Below, piece after piece: positions 1 through 5,710 of a DNA stretch of 5,794 nucleotides. Numbering within the stretch: position 1 is the first letter of the stretch; each line of letters opens with the position of its first letter. A model generated the notes under the pieces. It was not told the DNA's origin and did not search any database. It saw only the letters and a program-made list of their open reading frames with translations. The position numbers were made by a program, and so were the translations under genes. Origin of the DNA: Thermoplasmata archaeon (GTDB lineage: Archaea > Thermoplasmatota > Thermoplasmata > UBA184); contig JAKAVH010000275.1 of the NCBI GenBank assembly GCA_021827545.1, forward strand, positions 1-5,794, written 5' to 3'.

Positions 1-1085
1 GAGTGGACCCGGTAGGCGACGGCACGGGCCGTCGTCTGGGCGGGAACGAGGAGCGCATCGGGGAGCACGCGGCCCTTCCCGTCGGTCCAGTGGGTCTCGT
101 CTTCGACCGGGTAGACCACGATCCGTCCGAGACGTTCGAAGACCATGCGTTCGAGCGCGGGCTGGACACCGGTCGACCCCCATCGCGCGAGGACCGCGCG
201 CACTTCGTCGAGCGCTTTGGCTTGCGCGCTCGACAGGCGTTCCGGGTCGCCGACCTCGAAGGTCGGGTCCCCCGGCCGGTACCCTATGAGACCGGCCCGC
301 GCCGCCCGTCGTAGGAGGAGCTCCGCGTCGGACGCGGTCGGCACCACGGGGATCGGGTCGATCGCGGCGGCGAGGGACTTCGCGGCCTCGGGAAGCGCGC
401 GATCGGACTTGTTCGCCGCGACGAGCCGGGGCTTCGACGTTCGCAGGAGCTCGAGCGCAATCCGCTTTCGGTCCGCCTCGGACCAGTGCGCGGGGTGGGC
501 GCGGTCGGCGGGCAGGTGCCGCAGCGCGGCCGCGATCGCGGAGGGAGAGATCGACAGTCCCGTAAGTCGTTCGGCGAGGAACTCCTCGACCTTTCGTCCT
601 TCGATCTCCGTTCCGCGGGCGTGGCGGGCGAAGTCGCGGCCGAGGATCTCGGCGACCCACGCGACCAATTCGTCTTCGAGCCAGCGAACCTCGTCGGCCG
701 GATCGTGGCGGCCCGGAGCGTCGATACGGCCCTCGGCGTCGGTCGCCCCGGAAAGGTCGACGACCTGCACGAACCCGTCCGCCGCCCGGAGGTCGTCGAG
801 AAATTTGTGCCCGAGGCCCTTCCCCGAACTGGCGCCCGGAACAAGCCCCGGCACGTCCACCAGGTTCACCGGGACCCAGCGCGTTCCGTTCACGCACTTC
901 GCGTTCCCCGGAGTGCACGCGGTCGCCTTCTCGACATGCGGGCACGGGGCTCGGACGGCCCCGACCCCCCGGTTCGGCGTGATCGTCGTGAACGGGTACG
1001 GGGCCATCGGGACATCCAGCAATGTCAGCGCGTTGAAGAACGTCGACTTTCCGACGTTCGGCTTTCCGACGACCCCGACCTCCAC
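1..1085 (-). CDS. YchF/OLA1-like archaeal GTPase (C-terminus cut by window edge)
   Basis: This is a translation-factor-class P-loop GTPase of the Obg/YchF group, expected to be cytosolic and ribosome-associated. The 361 residues present include G1 GKPNVGKST (residues 7-15), the switch I region PFTT (31-34), G3 DVPGLVPGA (77-85) and G4 NKSD (225-228). Near the end, STGVQ (304-308), VYPVEDE (324-330) and LPDALLV lead into a TGS-like domain. G4 is NKxD, as in archaeal homologues such as Pyrococcus PH0525, rather than the NxxE of bacterial and eukaryotic YchF/OLA1, so GTP specificity is likely. Cysteines 48, 57 and 64 lie in the insert before G3, a feature of archaeal members. From recalled family lengths near 395-400 residues, about 35-40 C-terminal residues are missing. 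The start is GTG at 1083-1085: it gives MEVGVVGKPN, matching family N-termini, and GGAGG lies 4 bases upstream. It begins 23 bases after the adenosyltransferase stop, so co-transcription is likely. The cellular role of this archaeal subgroup is not well defined. Confidence 0.93.
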   Translation of the reverse strand, partial: MEVGVVGKPNVGKSTFFNALTLLDVPMAPYPFTTITPNRGVGAVRAPCPHVEKATACTPGNAKCVNGTRWVPVNLVDVPGLVPGASSGKGLGHKFLDDLRAADGFVQVVDLSGATDAEGRIDAPGRHDPADEVRWLEDELVAWVAEILGRDFARHARGTEIEGRKVEEFLAERLTGLSISPSAIAAALRHLPADRAHPAHWSEADRKRIALELLRTSKPRLVAANKSDRALPEAAKSLAAAIDPIPVVPTASDAELLLRRAARAGLIGYRPGDPTFEVGDPERLSSAQAKALDEVRAVLARWGSTGVQPALERMVFERLGRIVVYPVEDETHWTDGKGRVLPDALLVPAQTTARAVAYRVH

Positions 1086-1089
1086 ACGG

Positions 1090-1094
1090 CCTCC
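1090..1094 (-). promoter_or_regulatory. Shine-Dalgarno site of the GTPase gene
   Basis: GGAGG on the minus strand, followed by CCGT and then the GTG start. It supports the GTG at 1085 and shows that internal genes of this operon use Shine-Dalgarno initiation. The 4-base spacer is slightly short. Confidence 0.6.
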
Positions 1095-1108
1095 GAACGG
1101 ACCTTGCT

Positions 1109-1684
1109 CTACACGGAATAGTCGGGGGGGATCTCGGAGACGCCCTGTTTCGCGTTCGCGGCCAGCGCGAGGGCAAAGAAGAGATCGCTCAGTCGGTTCG
1201 TCCACGCCAGCAGTTCGGGGCGGACCGGTTCCGAGCGGTTGAGGCTCCAGAGCTCGCGTTCCGCACGGCGGGCGACCGTCCGGCAGACGTGGAGCTCGGC
1301 CGCCGTTCGTGACCCTCCGGGGAGCACAAACGAATGGAGGTCGGGGTGGGCCGCGTCGAAGCGATCGATGTCCGCTTCGAGCCGATGTACGTGGCGCTCC
1401 TCGATACGGTGCGTGGGAACGGCGGCCGACGGCCCCCGGGCAAGCTCGGCCTGGCCGATGTAGAGCTCGTGCTCGAGCCTTCGCAAGACCGCACGGAACT
1501 CGGAGAGCCCTTCGGGGAGATCGGCGATCGCGAGCCCGAGGTGGGCCCCGAGCTCGTCGAGCGTCCCGTAGGCGCGGATGCGGGAGGAGTCCTTGTCTAC
1601 GCGCGGACCACCGGCGAGACCGGTCGTTCCCCGATCGCCCGTGCGGGTGTAGAGACGCGGGATGTTCTCGCCTCCGGCCGCCAC
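1109..1684 (-). CDS. Cob(I)alamin adenosyltransferase, PduO/MMAB type
   Basis: It transfers the adenosyl group of ATP to cob(I)alamin, making adenosylcobalamin for enzymes such as methylmalonyl-CoA mutase or B12-dependent ribonucleotide reductase. In the 191-residue version the N-terminal ATP loop is LYTRTGDRGTTGL (about 11-23), followed by GGPRVDKD and AYGTLDELG. The second half has FVLPGGS, the hallmark CRTVARRAEREL (substrate and ATP contact region) and NRLSDLFFALA near the C-terminus, all expected of the trimeric five-helix-bundle family. Length is normal. The usual DELN/DELS is DELG here, a minor change. The start is uncertain. GTG at 1684 is used here. TTG at 1726 is open in frame but adds a nonconserved tail. 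The conserved family start, (M)xRLYTRTGD, coincides with ATC at 1661-1663, which has a well-spaced GGAGG upstream. The gene follows a possible zinc-finger ORF and precedes the GTPase by 23 bases. No other cobalamin gene is visible, so the link to the neighbours is positional only. Confidence 0.93.
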   Translation of the reverse strand: MAAGGENIPRLYTRTGDRGTTGLAGGPRVDKDSSRIRAYGTLDELGAHLGLAIADLPEGLSEFRAVLRRLEHELYIGQAELARGPSAAVPTHRIEERHVHRLEADIDRFDAAHPDLHSFVLPGGSRTAAELHVCRTVARRAERELWSLNRSEPVRPELLAWTNRLSDLFFALALAANAKQGVSEIPPDYSV

Positions 1685-1824
1685 TGCAACTGGTCCAACG
1701 GAGAACTCAGGCCATGGACGGGACAAAACGAGATGTGCAGCACCTCATTATGCTTGGCGTCCTGTCGGCACAGTCGGCAGATGAACCCGCTCCGTTCGCT
1801 CCACGCAATCCCCATCGGTTCCAT
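1597..1824 (-). CDS. Possible small zinc-finger protein
   Basis: This is a 75-residue reading frame not recognised as a named family. Near the N-terminus Cys16-x2-Cys19 and Cys34-x2-His37 form a plausible single zinc-binding knuckle (CRLC, 14 residues, CPVH). The rest is proline- and arginine-rich and looks like the out-of-frame reading of the adenosyltransferase 5' end. For it: an ATG start 27 bases after the ribbon-helix-helix stop, a GGGAAGGG purine run about 7 bases upstream of the ATG, and a spaced metal-ligand pattern in a stretch otherwise without a gene. Against it: its tail overlaps the adenosyltransferase by 67-88 bp in another frame, which is long for a normal operon overlap. A sequencing or real frameshift near 1660-1750 could mean the true protein ends differently. 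If real it is probably co-transcribed with the neighbours; function unknown, with a nucleic-acid or protein contact role only a guess. Confidence 0.45.
   Translation of the reverse strand: MEPMGIAWSERSGFICRLCRQDAKHNEVLHISFCPVHGLSSPLDQLQWRPEARTSRVSTPARAIGERPVSPVVRA
1671..1675 (-). promoter_or_regulatory. Shine-Dalgarno-like GGAGG inside the presumed 5' end of the adenosyltransferase gene
   Basis: GGAGG is followed by the 7-base spacer CGAGAAC and then ATC (1663-1661), the codon for the residue where this protein family normally begins. The site lies downstream of the GTG and TTG candidates, so it cannot serve them. It may mark a non-AUG start, or it may simply be Gly-Gly codons in a GC-rich gene. 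Confidence 0.35.
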
Positions 1825-1851
1825 GTTGCAACCCTTCCCCAGTCCCGGAAG

Positions 1852-2253
1852 CTAGCGCCGGAGGAGCCCCCGACCCTCCCGTGCCGCCCGACGTCGGCCC
1901 TCGCGTCGTTCGTGCGCCGACCGCGCACGATCGCGCAGTGCCGGCACGTGTTCCGCGTGGGTGATCGCGAGCTCCCGGATGCCCAGCGTCAGCGCGAGCG
2001 CCACGGCGCTCTCGACGTCGCGGGCGTATCCGTCCTCGACCATTTCCTCGAGCTCGGCCCGCAGGGTCGCGGGTAGCTCAACGCCCGGAGGAGCCGTCTC
2101 TTCGGCCCCCTTCCGCACGAGCTCGCGGATCGCTTCGGACCGGTTCGCGAGATTGCGGTGCGTCTGGAACCGATCGAGGAGCGACGCCTCCTCGGACGTG
2201 AGGCGCACGCCGAGAAAGTGGGTCGCGGGAGCGTTGGCTCGAGCGGTCCGCAC
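1852..2253 (-). CDS. Ribbon-helix-helix (CopG/Arc-like) protein with two RHH-like modules
   Basis: This is a likely DNA-binding regulator. Residues 13-49 show a ribbon-helix-helix pattern: the strand FLGVRL, helix A SEEASLLDRF, and helix B RSEAIRELVRKG, whose RSEAIR core is typical of the CopG/Arc/MetJ superfamily. Residues 58-95 repeat the layout: the strand VELPATL, then LRAELEEMVEDGY, then RDVESAVALALTLGIREL, so the protein may carry two tandem modules. The C-terminal 25 residues are strongly arginine-rich (RREGRRRAAREGRG) and could contact nucleic acid nonspecifically. The start is GTG at 2251-2253, with an in-frame TAA shortly upstream and a TATA-like box at the right distance for a leaderless mRNA. 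It is the first gene of the minus-strand cluster and divergent from cas1, so it could regulate itself or the divergent promoter; the sequence does not show an operator. Base composition fits the host block rather than the mobile block. An antitoxin role is possible, but no toxin is adjacent. Confidence 0.75.
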   Translation of the reverse strand: MRTARANAPATHFLGVRLTSEEASLLDRFQTHRNLANRSEAIRELVRKGAEETAPPGVELPATLRAELEEMVEDGYARDVESAVALALTLGIRELAITHAEHVPALRDRARSAHERREGRRRAAREGRGLLRR

Positions 2254-2276
2254 GTGTTTTACATAAATTTAACACA

Positions 2277-2283
2277 TATTTAG
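2277..2283 (-). promoter_or_regulatory. TATA-like promoter element for the RHH gene
   Basis: Minus-strand CTAAATA, centred about 27 bases upstream of the GTG at 2253, sits in the most AT-rich patch of the window. This is the archaeal TATA-box spacing for a transcript starting at the start codon. A second AT-rich run (TTAAATTTATG, 2262-2272) is too close to the start to serve the same role. Confidence 0.5.
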
Positions 2284-2294
2284 ACGTTGCTCAC

Positions 2295-2306
2295 CTGACG
2301 TTTAAC
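2295..2306 (+). repeat. Weak candidate left inverted-repeat half (CTGACGTTTAAC)
   Basis: It matches the reverse complement of 5711-5722 at 10 of 12 positions, including seven consecutive bases. Similarity does not extend on either side, and a seven-base match between two regions of this size is close to chance, so it is only a hint of terminal inverted repeats. Confidence 0.2.
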
Positions 2307-2310
2307 AATA
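2301..2310 (+). promoter_or_regulatory. Possible TATA element upstream of cas1
   Basis: TTTAACAATA is the only AT-rich run in the right part of the divergent region. Transcription starting about 25-27 bases downstream would give a 5' leader near 45 bases containing the purine-rich stretch 2356-2365 and GGTG at 2371-2374 before the ATG. No TATA-like sequence exists at leaderless distance from 2379, so cas1 would be expressed differently from its neighbours. Confidence 0.3.
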
Positions 2311-2378
2311 GGGGGCATGGCGTCTCCAAACCCAGCAAGATACATCCGGCGGTAAGGGGAGGGGGCTCTTGGTGCTCC

Positions 2379-3248
2379 ATGAGACCCCTTGTGATCGCCG
2401 AATACTCGTCATGTTTGAAGGTGCGGAACGGGAAGCTCGTTCTGAGGCTGCAAGGCCAGAAGGTCGAGCAGGAATGGGCTCCGGGAGCGTTCCCTTACGA
2501 TACGGTGGTCTGCGATCCTATGGGCGGCTTTGTCACGTTTCCCGCTCTCCGCTGGCTTGCCGATAGGGGCGTAGTGCTGACTCTCCTGAACTTTGACGGG
2601 CGGCCGGTACTCACGGCCCTTCCCGACCACCCAATCAACGGACGAGATCGTATCGCCCAGCTGAAAGCCTACTCGAACCCCCAGAAACGTGTCGAGATGG
2701 CGCGCGAGATACTGCGGGCGAAAGTCGGTCGAGAGGTCCCACAAGACCTGCGTGACCTCAACCGGCTGCGGATGTGGGAGGCCGAGATTGCGGCTCGATA
2801 CTGGTCCGACCTTGGTATTGTGAGGGATTACCCTAAGGCTCGCGACCCCACGAACGCGGCCATCAACTACAGCTTCGGCCTCCTCGAGAGCGTCACGCGC
2901 CGCATGATACATCGTTTGGGCCTCGAGCCATCAATCGGCTTCCTCCATGTGCCCCGAGGTCCATCGGACGGGAAATCTGCGTTCGTCTACGATGTGATGG
3001 AACCCTACCGTGAGACCGCCGCCCGAGTCGCGCTTGCCGAGAGGCCGAGGCGCGCAGATTACTTCGTGATGTTTGGCGGGACCGTCCGGCTGCGCCAAGG
3101 ATTCACTCAAGCTCTCGCCCGACGCTTCGCGAAGGCGTTTCCCGAGCGCGAAATGGGCGAGTGGCTTAGGCGCCTCACCCTTCGTATGGCCCTGCCTCCG
3201 CTCTCCAATCTCCCAGGTCCTCAGCCGTCTCTTCCTGAGCGACCATAG
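2379..3248 (+). CDS. cas1: Solo Cas1 integrase (probable casposase)
   Basis: This is a metal-dependent integrase of the Cas1 family that joins DNA 3' ends to target DNA. The 289 residues match Cas1 throughout. The N-terminal beta domain contains SCLKVRNGKLVLR (11-23), GGFVTFPALRWLADRGV (49-65) and the linker motif DRIAQLKAY. The helical domain carries the catalytic residues: Glu134 in WEAEIAARYW, His190 in SIGFLHVPRG, and Asp205 with Glu208 in VYDVMEPYR. NYSFGLLES (163-171) is the usual helix after Glu134. All ligands are intact, so the enzyme is probably active. The ATG start fits the family N-terminus; GGTG lies 4 bases upstream and a longer GGGGAGGGGG run lies further back. No cas2, other cas gene or CRISPR repeat is present, and a PolB gene converges on it, which identifies it as a casposon-type Cas1 rather than an adaptation protein. 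Unlike several described casposases it has no evident C-terminal helix-turn-helix extension, ending in a short Pro-rich tail. The last 74 bp overlap the polymerase 3' end on the other strand. Confidence 0.93.
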   Translation: MRPLVIAEYSSCLKVRNGKLVLRLQGQKVEQEWAPGAFPYDTVVCDPMGGFVTFPALRWLADRGVVLTLLNFDGRPVLTALPDHPINGRDRIAQLKAYSNPQKRVEMAREILRAKVGREVPQDLRDLNRLRMWEAEIAARYWSDLGIVRDYPKARDPTNAAINYSFGLLESVTRRMIHRLGLEPSIGFLHVPRGPSDGKSAFVYDVMEPYRETAARVALAERPRRADYFVMFGGTVRLRQGFTQALARRFAKAFPEREMGEWLRRLTLRMALPPLSNLPGPQPSLPERP

Positions 3249-5232
3249 GGCGCCGACCGAAATTCGGCAGGTTGGGTGCACTCACTTCATCGTAGCCGAT
3301 GTCACGCTCGGGCAAGGTCCAGTAAAGTCGCCGAGATGGATTGTCCATTGCAGTGAACTTCGGCTTGGGGGCGAGATATCGCTTGCCGACCGCTCCGAGA
3401 CGGATTTCCTTTGGAACACTTGCCCAAGTCCTCGCATGATACCGTGACTGATGGGAGGCCCATCGGTGACCTATGAATCGCTTCAGCACATGAGTAACGG
3501 TTTGAGCACCATTCATCCAGCCCTCGTTGACTAGATCCCACGGCACGTTGCGGTTCGCGAACCCCCTCGCTCGGGTAATCCACTCCCCGTCCTTCTGTAG
3601 ACGATAGACTCCCGATTGGAGCGACTGCATTGCGTCGAAAGTCTCGCACTTCAGGGCCCCGAACTCGTCCGATACAGGTTCAACTTTGCCAAGAGTGTGT
3701 CCATCATCTGCTGAATCCAAGAGGCACAGAGGGGAAGTCGAGTAGACGGCATCGGTGCAGAACGAGATGATCTCGGTCTCATCACCCGAGTTGAAGTCAT
3801 CCAACATCTCCCATAGTCGCGCCCTGGTCATCGAGGTGATCAGCCCGGCATAGCACGGATGGTGAAACGTCGGCCGGACTCGACCCATGTGGCCATCGAC
3901 CTCCCCAATGCGCATGGAGGTCTGCTGCGCTAGCTTGCCATAGGCCGAATTCTGTCCCACCTTCAACGAGTGCGCCGGACCCGTGAGACCCCGCCGCTTC
4001 AGGTCGAGGGTCTGCCGATACACGTCAGCTTGCCAGCCGAACGGAGGGATGTTGTTCTTTGAAGCGATGAAATGCCAGCCATCTGAGAACCTCAGGAACT
4101 TGAGCATCCAAGGTTGAATCTCGGGAGCCCAGACCCAGCCGGTTCCTCGGGGTGGGTAGAACACAGCTCCGTTCTCAGCCCTCCACGGGAACGGGTAGAA
4201 CCGCCATCCCTCAGGGAAGTCCCAGCTGACTCGGTAGAGGGACCACCGTGACCTAGTTCTGAAGCGGAACGAGCGTTCCCAGGTCCCTTCCGAAAGATCG
4301 GGTAGAAGCGACATCGCATAGGGGTAGGCCCGATTGATGTCGTACTCGTAAACGGGGCCAAAGTAGGACCCGAACGCCGCACACTCAATCCGTCCGCCGA
4401 AGAATGCCGCGTATGCCGCCTTCTCGACTTGTGGCGGTGCCGGCATGATTGTGACGTGATACTTCTTGAACAGGGCGACCGCGAGATTCGCAGGCGAGTA
4501 GAAGTCTGATGACTGAAGGCCGGCGTCCTCGCGAGCCGACTTGAGCGCCCTGGCGAGGAGTACGAGCAGTTGCAGCTCGACTCGATTGTAGAGTTGGACA
4601 GATCCGTCCTCGAACGCGGCTCGGGTGAAAGCGCCCCGTAGTGCTTTCCCTTCGTGGAGGACTGACCTCTGCAGCGGTGTGATGTTCGGGAGCCACTCCT
4701 CGACCGCTTTTTCGAACGAGCAGGCGAAGTAGGAGAACACGTCGTCTATCCTAACCCGAGGACCTTTGACTGGCTTCCCGTCGACGGTCAGGACCCGGGT
4801 GATTTCGAACCGCTTCCTGGGCCAGAGTCGGATACGGTACGGGCCGTATAGGCAGCGTCCTGTTTCGTCTAGGATCTTCACGCGGTCCCGGTTCGTCGGT
4901 ATCCAGTACTCACTTTCGTACCCGAAGGAATAGCTCACGTAGATTGCGGGGCCGAATATCCTCGGAAGGGACAGGAGGAACTCCCAGCACTCCCGCGGAC
5001 TGAGGCCGTTCGGGTTGTAGACGCTCTCGAAATGGCCCCCATCTGACGCCGCCAGGTAGACGTAGAGGTGCCTCCCCGAATCATCGAATCCCTCCCCGTC
5101 GATGGCCACAAAGCGATTTCGTGCCATCGCAAAACCGGCCCTGGTCGTGTGGGTCTCCCCACGGTTGGGTCGGTGGGTGCGGTCGTACTCTCGGTGGTAT
5201 GCTCGGCGTTGTTCAGCGTTTGCCGCGGTCAT
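3175..5232 (-). CDS. polB: Family B DNA polymerase, protein-primed-like, of a casposon
   Basis: This is a DNA polymerase presumed to replicate the mobile element. In the 685-residue version the N-terminal exonuclease domain has Exo I AIDGEG (Asp45, Glu47), an Exo II candidate SFGYE (Glu106 where Asp is usual) and an Exo III candidate YNRVE (215-219, Glu219 where Asp is usual). The polymerase domain has motif A YDINRAYPYAM (Asp298), motif B KVGQNSAYG (424-432) and motif C SFCTDAVYS (490-498). KRY (617-619) resembles the KxY of protein-primed enzymes. Aligned by eye with phi29 YCDTDSI, motif C keeps the second Asp (Asp494), but Cys492 replaces the first. The size and the long segment between motifs A and B, room for TPR-like insertions, fit protein-primed PolB better than the larger cellular PolB. 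ATG at 5232 overlaps the stop of the upstream small gene (ATGA), with a GGGGG run about 12 bases upstream. Met36 is an alternative start just before Exo I; an open extension to 5484 is unlikely because it crosses the small gene in another frame. Composition is lower in GC than the host genes. Confidence 0.9.
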   Translation of the reverse strand: MTAANAEQRRAYHREYDRTHRPNRGETHTTRAGFAMARNRFVAIDGEGFDDSGRHLYVYLAASDGGHFESVYNPNGLSPRECWEFLLSLPRIFGPAIYVSYSFGYESEYWIPTNRDRVKILDETGRCLYGPYRIRLWPRKRFEITRVLTVDGKPVKGPRVRIDDVFSYFACSFEKAVEEWLPNITPLQRSVLHEGKALRGAFTRAAFEDGSVQLYNRVELQLLVLLARALKSAREDAGLQSSDFYSPANLAVALFKKYHVTIMPAPPQVEKAAYAAFFGGRIECAAFGSYFGPVYEYDINRAYPYAMSLLPDLSEGTWERSFRFRTRSRWSLYRVSWDFPEGWRFYPFPWRAENGAVFYPPRGTGWVWAPEIQPWMLKFLRFSDGWHFIASKNNIPPFGWQADVYRQTLDLKRRGLTGPAHSLKVGQNSAYGKLAQQTSMRIGEVDGHMGRVRPTFHHPCYAGLITSMTRARLWEMLDDFNSGDETEIISFCTDAVYSTSPLCLLDSADDGHTLGKVEPVSDEFGALKCETFDAMQSLQSGVYRLQKDGEWITRARGFANRNVPWDLVNEGWMNGAQTVTHVLKRFIGHRWASHQSRYHARTWASVPKEIRLGAVGKRYLAPKPKFTAMDNPSRRLYWTLPERDIGYDEVSAPNLPNFGRRPMVAQEETAEDLGDWRAEAGPYEG

Positions 5233-5639
5233 GCGTTGTAGATCCCCCTGTAGGATTCCGGAGCGCGTCCTAGGCCCTCGGAGCGGAACCTCTCCCTTGC
5301 CGCCTCTTGCTGAGCGGTCAACGGGCGAGGAATCCGCCCCCGGGGCTGAGAACCACGGATGCGATTCGCCCGTCCTTTCTCGGGGACGTTCCAGTTGTGT
5401 TCTCGGAGGAAGCGTCGCCAGTCGGCCTCTTCCTTCGCAGTGAGCCGATAACTGTGCCGAACCGGATTGTAGATGGGATGCCACCTTCCTGCGTACTCGG
5501 GGTGGATCTGGATGAACCCGTAGACGGCCGAGGCGAGGCGGGCCCGCTCCGAACGCTTGCGTTCGTATTCGGCCAGTGGGTGGGCACGATAGTATCGACC
5601 ACCTGCCGAGCGAGGCTTGTTCCGACCCTGGTGCTGCAT
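5229..5639 (-). CDS. Small arginine-rich protein coupled to PolB; candidate terminal protein
   Basis: I do not recognise the family of this 136-residue protein. It is very basic (about 25 Arg and 4 Lys against 13 Asp/Glu) and rich in aromatics (9 Tyr, 4 Trp or more His-flanked aromatics around 46-64). The N-terminus is disordered-looking and basic, the middle (65-80, LTAKEEADWRRFLREH) is probably helical, and residues 88-106 are an Arg-Gly-Pro linker. No signal peptide, membrane segment or zinc motif is visible. It is the first gene of a two-gene transcript: a TATA box sits about 27 bases upstream of its ATG, and its TGA stop overlaps the polymerase ATG by four bases, implying linked translation. 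In protein-primed replicons a basic terminal protein is often encoded just before the polymerase, and several Tyr residues could serve as priming hydroxyls. That position and charge are the only support for such a role; a DNA-binding or packaging protein is equally possible. Coding status is supported by the ATGA junction and promoter spacing. Confidence 0.72.
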   Translation of the reverse strand: MQHQGRNKPRSAGGRYYRAHPLAEYERKRSERARLASAVYGFIQIHPEYAGRWHPIYNPVRHSYRLTAKEEADWRRFLREHNWNVPEKGRANRIRGSQPRGRIPRPLTAQQEAARERFRSEGLGRAPESYRGIYNA

Positions 5640-5662
5640 CGTGTACTATGTGGTCAGCCTGG

Positions 5663-5670
5663 TAAATAAA
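5663..5670 (-). promoter_or_regulatory. TATA-box promoter of the small-gene/polB operon
   Basis: Minus-strand TTTATTTA is centred 27 bases upstream of the ATG at 5639. With the GC-rich sequence on both sides this is a clear archaeal TATA element and predicts a leaderless transcript covering the small basic protein gene and, by coupling, the polymerase gene. Confidence 0.6.
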
Positions 5671-5710
5671 CCGTGGAGAAGGTAGGGGGGTATCAGCTCC
5701 GGACCACTGC

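Noticed and set aside
145..1242. Long plus-strand open frame of 365 codons opposite the GTPase gene
   Set aside because: Its Arg/Ser-rich translation is the usual antisense shadow of a GC-rich gene, while the minus strand encodes an unmistakable GTPase with all G motifs.
1309..2076. Plus-strand open frame of 255 codons opposite the adenosyltransferase and RHH genes
   Set aside because: Its composition is dominated by Arg, Ala and Pro with no domain, and both minus-strand genes it covers are recognisable.
2254..2378. CRISPR leader or repeat next to cas1
   Set aside because: No repeated unit of CRISPR length occurs here or anywhere in the window.
2409..2912. Minus-strand open frame of 167 codons inside cas1
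   Set aside because: Antisense shadow: the plus strand carries full Cas1 motifs across this interval.
5233..5484. Extension of the polymerase frame upstream to 5484, giving 769 residues
   Set aside because: The extra residues are low-complexity Arg/Ser/Pro, have no family match and run out of frame through the small basic protein gene; the ATGA overlap at 5229-5232 marks a better start.
5649..5707. Inverted pair GTGGTC (5650-5655) and GACCAC (5702-5707)
   Set aside because: Six-base arms separated by 46 bases, with no extension; likely chance.
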